Shown one piece after another: positions 60,534 to 64,000 of a stretch of DNA of 64,000 nt. Numbering within the stretch: position 1 is the stretch's first letter; each line of letters opens with the position of its first letter. A model generated the notes under the pieces. The model was given only the letters and a program-made list of their open reading frames with translations, ran no database searches and had not been told where the DNA came from. The stretch lies in NCBI GenBank assembly GCA_018266845.1, contig JAFDZO010000007.1:1917-65916 (forward strand), given 5' to 3'. This stretch comes from Bacteroidota bacterium (GTDB lineage Bacteria; Bacteroidota; Ignavibacteria; Tepidaquicellales; Tepidaquicellaceae). A program made the translations under genes and the position numbers.

Positions 60534-61043
60534 TTATTTTTTAAAATATAATGAAACTAAATGTTTTGCGGCATTAGTTTCAATGAACATTCTTTGCCCT
60601 CTAAAATGAGTAGCTCCTAATATTTTTTTGTAATGTTTAATTAAATTTGTTTTTGCATCAAAAGCGACAAATCCCTCATATCCTTTTTCAAATGATACTT
60701 TACAGGCATAAGCTACAAGATTGCCAGGGACTCCAAGATAAACTTTATTTTTTCCTAGATTAAATTTTGAACTTTCAATTAGCCTCATAAAAATATGATC
60801 TTTTTTATCCTCTATGCTCAAAAGACCTTGAATTACATTAGGATTATTGACTGTGCTTAGTTTGTAAACTTCACAGTTTTCATTTTTAATTTCTATTTCC
60901 CAATCAAAATTCCATTCAGATTCATAGATAAGATAAATATCTTTTTCTATTAACCTAACAATTGCTGTATCGAAAACTTCCCCAGTCAAAGAATTTTCTA
61001 TCGAATTGGTTAGTTTATCTATAAAAATGGAGAAGGATTTCAT
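60534..61043 (-). CDS. Hypothetical protein with GNAT-like C-terminal segment
   Basis: The 169-residue protein has an N-terminal part (MKSFSIFIDKLTNSIENSLTG) rich in charged strands. The C-terminal segment YLGVPGNLVAYACKVSFEKGYEGFVAFDAKT then HYKKILGATHFRGQRMFIETNAAKHLVSLYF has the order seen in GNAT acetyltransferases: a helix after a V/P-G-N loop, a xGYEGFVAFDA strand, and a late beta-strand with Tyr. I recall similar Bacteroidota hypothetical proteins paired with a small gene. The classical Q/RxxGxG/A motif is not obvious, so GNAT is a suggestion. Confidence 0.5.
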   Translation of the reverse strand: MKSFSIFIDKLTNSIENSLTGEVFDTAIVRLIEKDIYLIYESEWNFDWEIEIKNENCEVYKLSTVNNPNVIQGLLSIEDKKDHIFMRLIESSKFNLGKNKVYLGVPGNLVAYACKVSFEKGYEGFVAFDAKTNLIKHYKKILGATHFRGQRMFIETNAAKHLVSLYFKK

Positions 61044-61251
61044 AAAAAATTTTTCAGCAAAATTACAAATTCCGAATAATTCTTACAGTATTAAAAACAT
61101 CCCCGCAATTTTTTTCCGTCCTTTTCTGTTAAACATATTAAATTCAAAAATTCCTTATTTTGCAGGTTCGCCTCAAAATGTCTTTCAATAAACCTCTAAA
61201 TAAGGTATATTTAAGGTTCACGTTTAAATTATTACTAAAAAAATACAAAGC

Positions 61252-63360
61252 ATGAGCGAAGAGCAAATGGAGGATATTCTTGTGAATTCCGAAACTAAAA
61301 AAAACGGTGTAAAAAAATCAAAAGCCTCCAAAGAATCAAAAGAAAAAGATAAATTCCACGGTCTCTCAGAAGTTCAGTTAAAAGAAGCTTATATGATAAT
61401 GCTTCGTTCAAGACTGAATGACGACAGAGTAGATACTCTCATAAAACAAGGCAAGGCAACATTTTTAATTTCAGGTTCGGGACATGAAGGCATTCAGGTT
61501 GCTATGGGTATGGCAATGAAGGCAGGCAAAGACTGGCTTTATACATATTACAGGGATAATGCAATCTGTATGGCAATGGGAGTTACAGTTGAAAACATGA
61601 TGCAGCACTCTATGGGAAAAGCTACGGACACATTTTCAGGCGGAAGACAGATGCCTATGACTATCGGCAGTCAGCAGTTCAGAATTCCGACAGCATCTCT
61701 CACAACAGGTTCACAATATTTAGAAGCAGCCGGCGCAGCTTTGGCAGAAGTTTATAAAGGCACTGACGCAGTTGCATATGCAGGCGGCGGTGAAGGCTCA
61801 ACCTCAGAAGGTGAATTCTGGGAAGCCGTTAACTGGGCTTCAAGAGATAGGCTCCCTATGATTTTTGTTATTCAGAATAATAAGTTTGCTATCTCGGTTC
61901 CGATTCATCAGCAGACTGCAGGCGGCTCTGTTTACAAAGCCACTGCGGGATTTGAAGGATTGAGAAGAGTTGATATAGACGGAACAGATTTCCTTGCAAG
62001 CTATGCAGCATGTAAAGAGGCAGTTGAGCATGCAAGAGCGGGCAAAGGTCCGACACTTATTCATGCGAATGTTGTACGCTTGCGTTCACACTCCGCATCG
62101 GATGCTCAGGAAAAATACAGAGACAAACTTGAACTTGAAGAAGATTTAAAGAAAGACCCGCTATTAAAGCTTGAAAATATTCTTATCGAAAACAACATCA
62201 TCACAAAAGAAGATGCTGAAAGAATAAGAAAAGAAGTTTTTGATGAAGTATTAAAAATTGCAGACGATGTATGGGCACAGCCATCACCTGAAGCTTCTAC
62301 AGTGGAAGATTATCTTTTCTGCCCAGCAGATGAGCAGACTCCGATTGAATATGAAAAAACCGTTCCTGCAGGCGACCCTGTTGTAATGGTTGATGCAATC
62401 AATCACGCATTGCACGAAGAGATGGAAAAAAATCCGAACATGATTATTTACGGTGAAGACGTTCAGGATAATAAAGGCGGTGTGTTTACAGCTACAAGAG
62501 GTTTGACAAATAAATTCGGCGCTAACAGATGCTTTAACTCTCAGCTTGCGGAAGCTTCAATTGTAGGTACCGCCATCGGCGCTGCAATTGCAGGATTAAA
62601 GCCCGTTGTGGAAATTCAGTTTGCAGATTACATCTGGCCCGCAATGATGCAGATAAGAGATGAGCTTGCAATGTACAGATACCGTTCGAACAATACATTC
62701 CCTGCACCCGTAGTAATAAGAACAGCCTGCGGAGGATATATTAACGGCGGACCGTACCACTCACAAAATATCGAAGCGATTTTTGCAAAGTGCGCAGGTA
62801 TTTATATTGCATACCCTTCCAATGCAGCAGATGCAAAGGGATTGTTAAAAACTGCATGCCAGTTGAAAGACCCTGTGCTTTTCTTAGAGCATAAGTTTTT
62901 ATACAGACAGGGATTTGCAAAATCACCTGAACCGGATAAAGATTACTATCTGCCGTTCGGTAAAGCTGCTGTAAAAACCGAAGGCGATGATATTACAATC
63001 GTTACCTACGGAGCAATGGTTGATAAGGCAATGAGAGCTGCGAAAGAAATGGCTAAGCAGGGAGTAGGTGTTGAAGTAATTGACATAAGAACTATAGTTC
63101 CGCTTGATATGGATACAATTCTAAATTCAGTTAAGAAGACGGGCAAAGTGATTGTGTTCCATGAGGATTCCAAATTTATGGGATTCGGCGCAGAGATAGC
63201 TGCACAGATAGCAGAACAGGCATTCACGTATCTTGATGCCCCTGTGAAGAGAGTTGCAGGATTGCATGTTCATGTTCCTTACCATTCAAATCTGGAAAAA
63301 GCTGCTTTACCGCAGAACGACTGGATTTTGAAAGCATGCGAGGAACTTGCAGCATACTAA
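61252..63360 (+). CDS. Fused E1 alpha/beta 2-oxoacid dehydrogenase (2-oxoisovalerate dehydrogenase type)
   Basis: This 702-residue protein joins both E1 subunits. After a Lys/Ser-rich N-terminus (about 1-35) comes the alpha domain: SGSGHEGIQVAMGMAM, YRDNAICMAMG, and the thiamine-diphosphate motif GGEGSTSEGEFWEAVNWASR ending in IQNNKFAIS. The beta domain starts about 375: VMVDAINHALHEEMEKNP, YGEDVQDNKGGVFTATRGL, NSQLAEASIVGTAIGAA, and the C-terminal transketolase fold (IDIRTIVPLDMDTI). It decarboxylates a branched 2-oxoacid, or pyruvate, in a complex with E2 and E3 not seen here. A terminator follows 30 bases on. Confidence 0.92.
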   Translation: MSEEQMEDILVNSETKKNGVKKSKASKESKEKDKFHGLSEVQLKEAYMIMLRSRLNDDRVDTLIKQGKATFLISGSGHEGIQVAMGMAMKAGKDWLYTYYRDNAICMAMGVTVENMMQHSMGKATDTFSGGRQMPMTIGSQQFRIPTASLTTGSQYLEAAGAALAEVYKGTDAVAYAGGGEGSTSEGEFWEAVNWASRDRLPMIFVIQNNKFAISVPIHQQTAGGSVYKATAGFEGLRRVDIDGTDFLASYAACKEAVEHARAGKGPTLIHANVVRLRSHSASDAQEKYRDKLELEEDLKKDPLLKLENILIENNIITKEDAERIRKEVFDEVLKIADDVWAQPSPEASTVEDYLFCPADEQTPIEYEKTVPAGDPVVMVDAINHALHEEMEKNPNMIIYGEDVQDNKGGVFTATRGLTNKFGANRCFNSQLAEASIVGTAIGAAIAGLKPVVEIQFADYIWPAMMQIRDELAMYRYRSNNTFPAPVVIRTACGGYINGGPYHSQNIEAIFAKCAGIYIAYPSNAADAKGLLKTACQLKDPVLFLEHKFLYRQGFAKSPEPDKDYYLPFGKAAVKTEGDDITIVTYGAMVDKAMRAAKEMAKQGVGVEVIDIRTIVPLDMDTILNSVKKTGKVIVFHEDSKFMGFGAEIAAQIAEQAFTYLDAPVKRVAGLHVHVPYHSNLEKAALPQNDWILKACEELAAY

Positions 63361-63389
63361 TGAAGTATAAAATTTAGATTGATAAATAG

Positions 63390-63414
63390 AACCCAAGTCC
63401 GCTTGGGTTTTTTT
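63390..63414 (+). terminator. Intrinsic terminator of the E1 gene
   Basis: AACCCAAG/CTTGGGTT with loop TCCG is followed by TTTTTT. It lies 29 bases past the stop codon. Confidence 0.92.
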
Positions 63415-63430
63415 ATACCTAAAACTACCT

Positions 63431-64000
63431 ATGAAAAAAATAATCGCAGTATTCTTTTTTTTAATCTCCGGGCTTTATGCGCAGGATAAAAACATTGACG
63501 TTCTGAGTTATTCGCTGAATTTGGATTTTACGAATAACTTCAAACAAAATGCAAGTTATGTTTTCAACGGAAATGAAGTAATAAAGATAAAGGCTGTAAA
63601 TGAGATAAGCTCTTTTACCATCAATGCCAACAATGCTTCACTAAAAATTGAGGGAGTCTCTATTGCCGGAAAGTCATTCGTTCATGAAAAGGATGAAGTA
63701 AAAATTAATTTAGACAGAACATACCAAACAGGAGAGGAATTTGAAATTGGGGTAAGTTATTCCCATAAAAAATTTTTTGATACGGCATTCTATGTCGGCA
63801 AAGGAATTATTTATACTGACTGTGAGCCTGACGGCGCAAGGTGCTGGTTCCCATGCAAAGATTATCCGAATGATAAAGCACTCTTTGAAATAAGAGGAAA
63901 AGTTCCTGCAAATGTTTTGCTTGGTTCTAACGGAATGCTTATTGACTCCGTTTCTGACGGAAAGTTCACAACTTACACTTGGCGGGAAGATTATCCTATG
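63431..64000 (+). CDS. M1-family metallopeptidase, N-terminal part (cut by window edge)
   Basis: From ATG 63431 the frame is open to the window end (190 codons). A signal peptide (KKIIAVFFFLISGLYAQ) is followed by the beta-saddle start of M1 aminopeptidases: DVLSYSLNLDF, FNGNEVIKIKAVNEI, and DGARCWFPCKDYPNDKALFEI, where the family usually has ARxWFPCxDxPxDKAxF. The catalytic HExxH lies beyond the window. It is probably a periplasmic or outer-surface peptidase. Confidence 0.85.
   Translation, partial: MKKIIAVFFFLISGLYAQDKNIDVLSYSLNLDFTNNFKQNASYVFNGNEVIKIKAVNEISSFTINANNASLKIEGVSIAGKSFVHEKDEVKINLDRTYQTGEEFEIGVSYSHKKFFDTAFYVGKGIIYTDCEPDGARCWFPCKDYPNDKALFEIRGKVPANVLLGSNGMLIDSVSDGKFTTYTWREDYPM

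Overview
The window looks like chromosomal DNA of an AT-rich, Gram-negative member of the Bacteroidota/Chlorobiota/Ignavibacteriota group, most likely Ignavibacteria-like. Evidence: two secreted proteins end in a type IX secretion sorting domain with the NYPNPFNP-type motif common in that group, a GATase-like secreted family typical of Bacteroidota is present, and so are squalene genes of the hpnCDE type, many TPR proteins, and several TTG starts. Species cannot be given from the sequence alone.

Layout. 0-2.5 kb: minus-strand metallo-hydrolase, sodium:solute symporter and the start of a [4Fe-4S] protein (cut by the window edge). 2.5-7.4 kb: three secreted proteins. 7.5-14.7 kb: TPR protein, outer-membrane barrel, ABC-F ATPase, DinB protein, soluble TPR-histidine kinase, cobalamin/iron-type binding lipoprotein. 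15-22.4 kb: GATase-like secreted protein, tsaD, large hybrid histidine kinase, lipoprotein, sucD with a histone-like tail. 22.4-26.8 kb: compact plus-strand operon folB-folK-deoxynucleoside kinase-small membrane protein-GT9-Ppx/GppA. 26.8-29.7 kb: minus-strand three-gene unit of a BamA-like crotonase and two unusual proteasome/HslV-fold proteins. 29.9-37.5 kb: TPR protein; minus-strand ftsE-pdxA-rsfS-LytR_C run; pcrA/uvrD; EVE protein. 37.5-40.1 kb: repeat-rich zone holding a sterol-desaturase-family gene and an HTH gene. 40.1-51.2 kb: long minus-strand run histidine kinase-hpnC-hpnD-hpnE-CoA-dehydratase-like protein-PIN toxin/antitoxin-dehydratase activase. 51.5-58.4 kb: accessory genes (Mrr-like nuclease, four VOC proteins, DHFR-like, DUF1428, GlxA/AraC regulator, DUF2809). 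58.4-64 kb: tRNA-Ser, rhodanese and persulfide-dioxygenase-like sulfur genes, a putative GNAT-like toxin pair, a fused E1 alpha/beta 2-oxoacid dehydrogenase, and the start of an M1 peptidase.

The most unusual items are: (1) the tandem pair of about 345-residue proteasome-like Ntn-hydrolases, one keeping Thr1/Asp/Lys with the HslV spacing and the other lacking Thr and Lys, in one operon with a BamA-like crotonase; (2) two intergenic elements at 53.5 and 57.8 kb that fold into gap-free four-way junctions with the same design but different stem sequence, in opposite arm order on either side of a 4.1 kb accessory gene block; (3) a second pair of structured elements at 37.6 and 38.8 kb, inverted around the desaturase gene, with compensatory changes in two stems; (4) at least seven intergenic tracts built from 7-base units of several unrelated motifs. 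Family assignments rest on reading motifs by eye; no database search was run.
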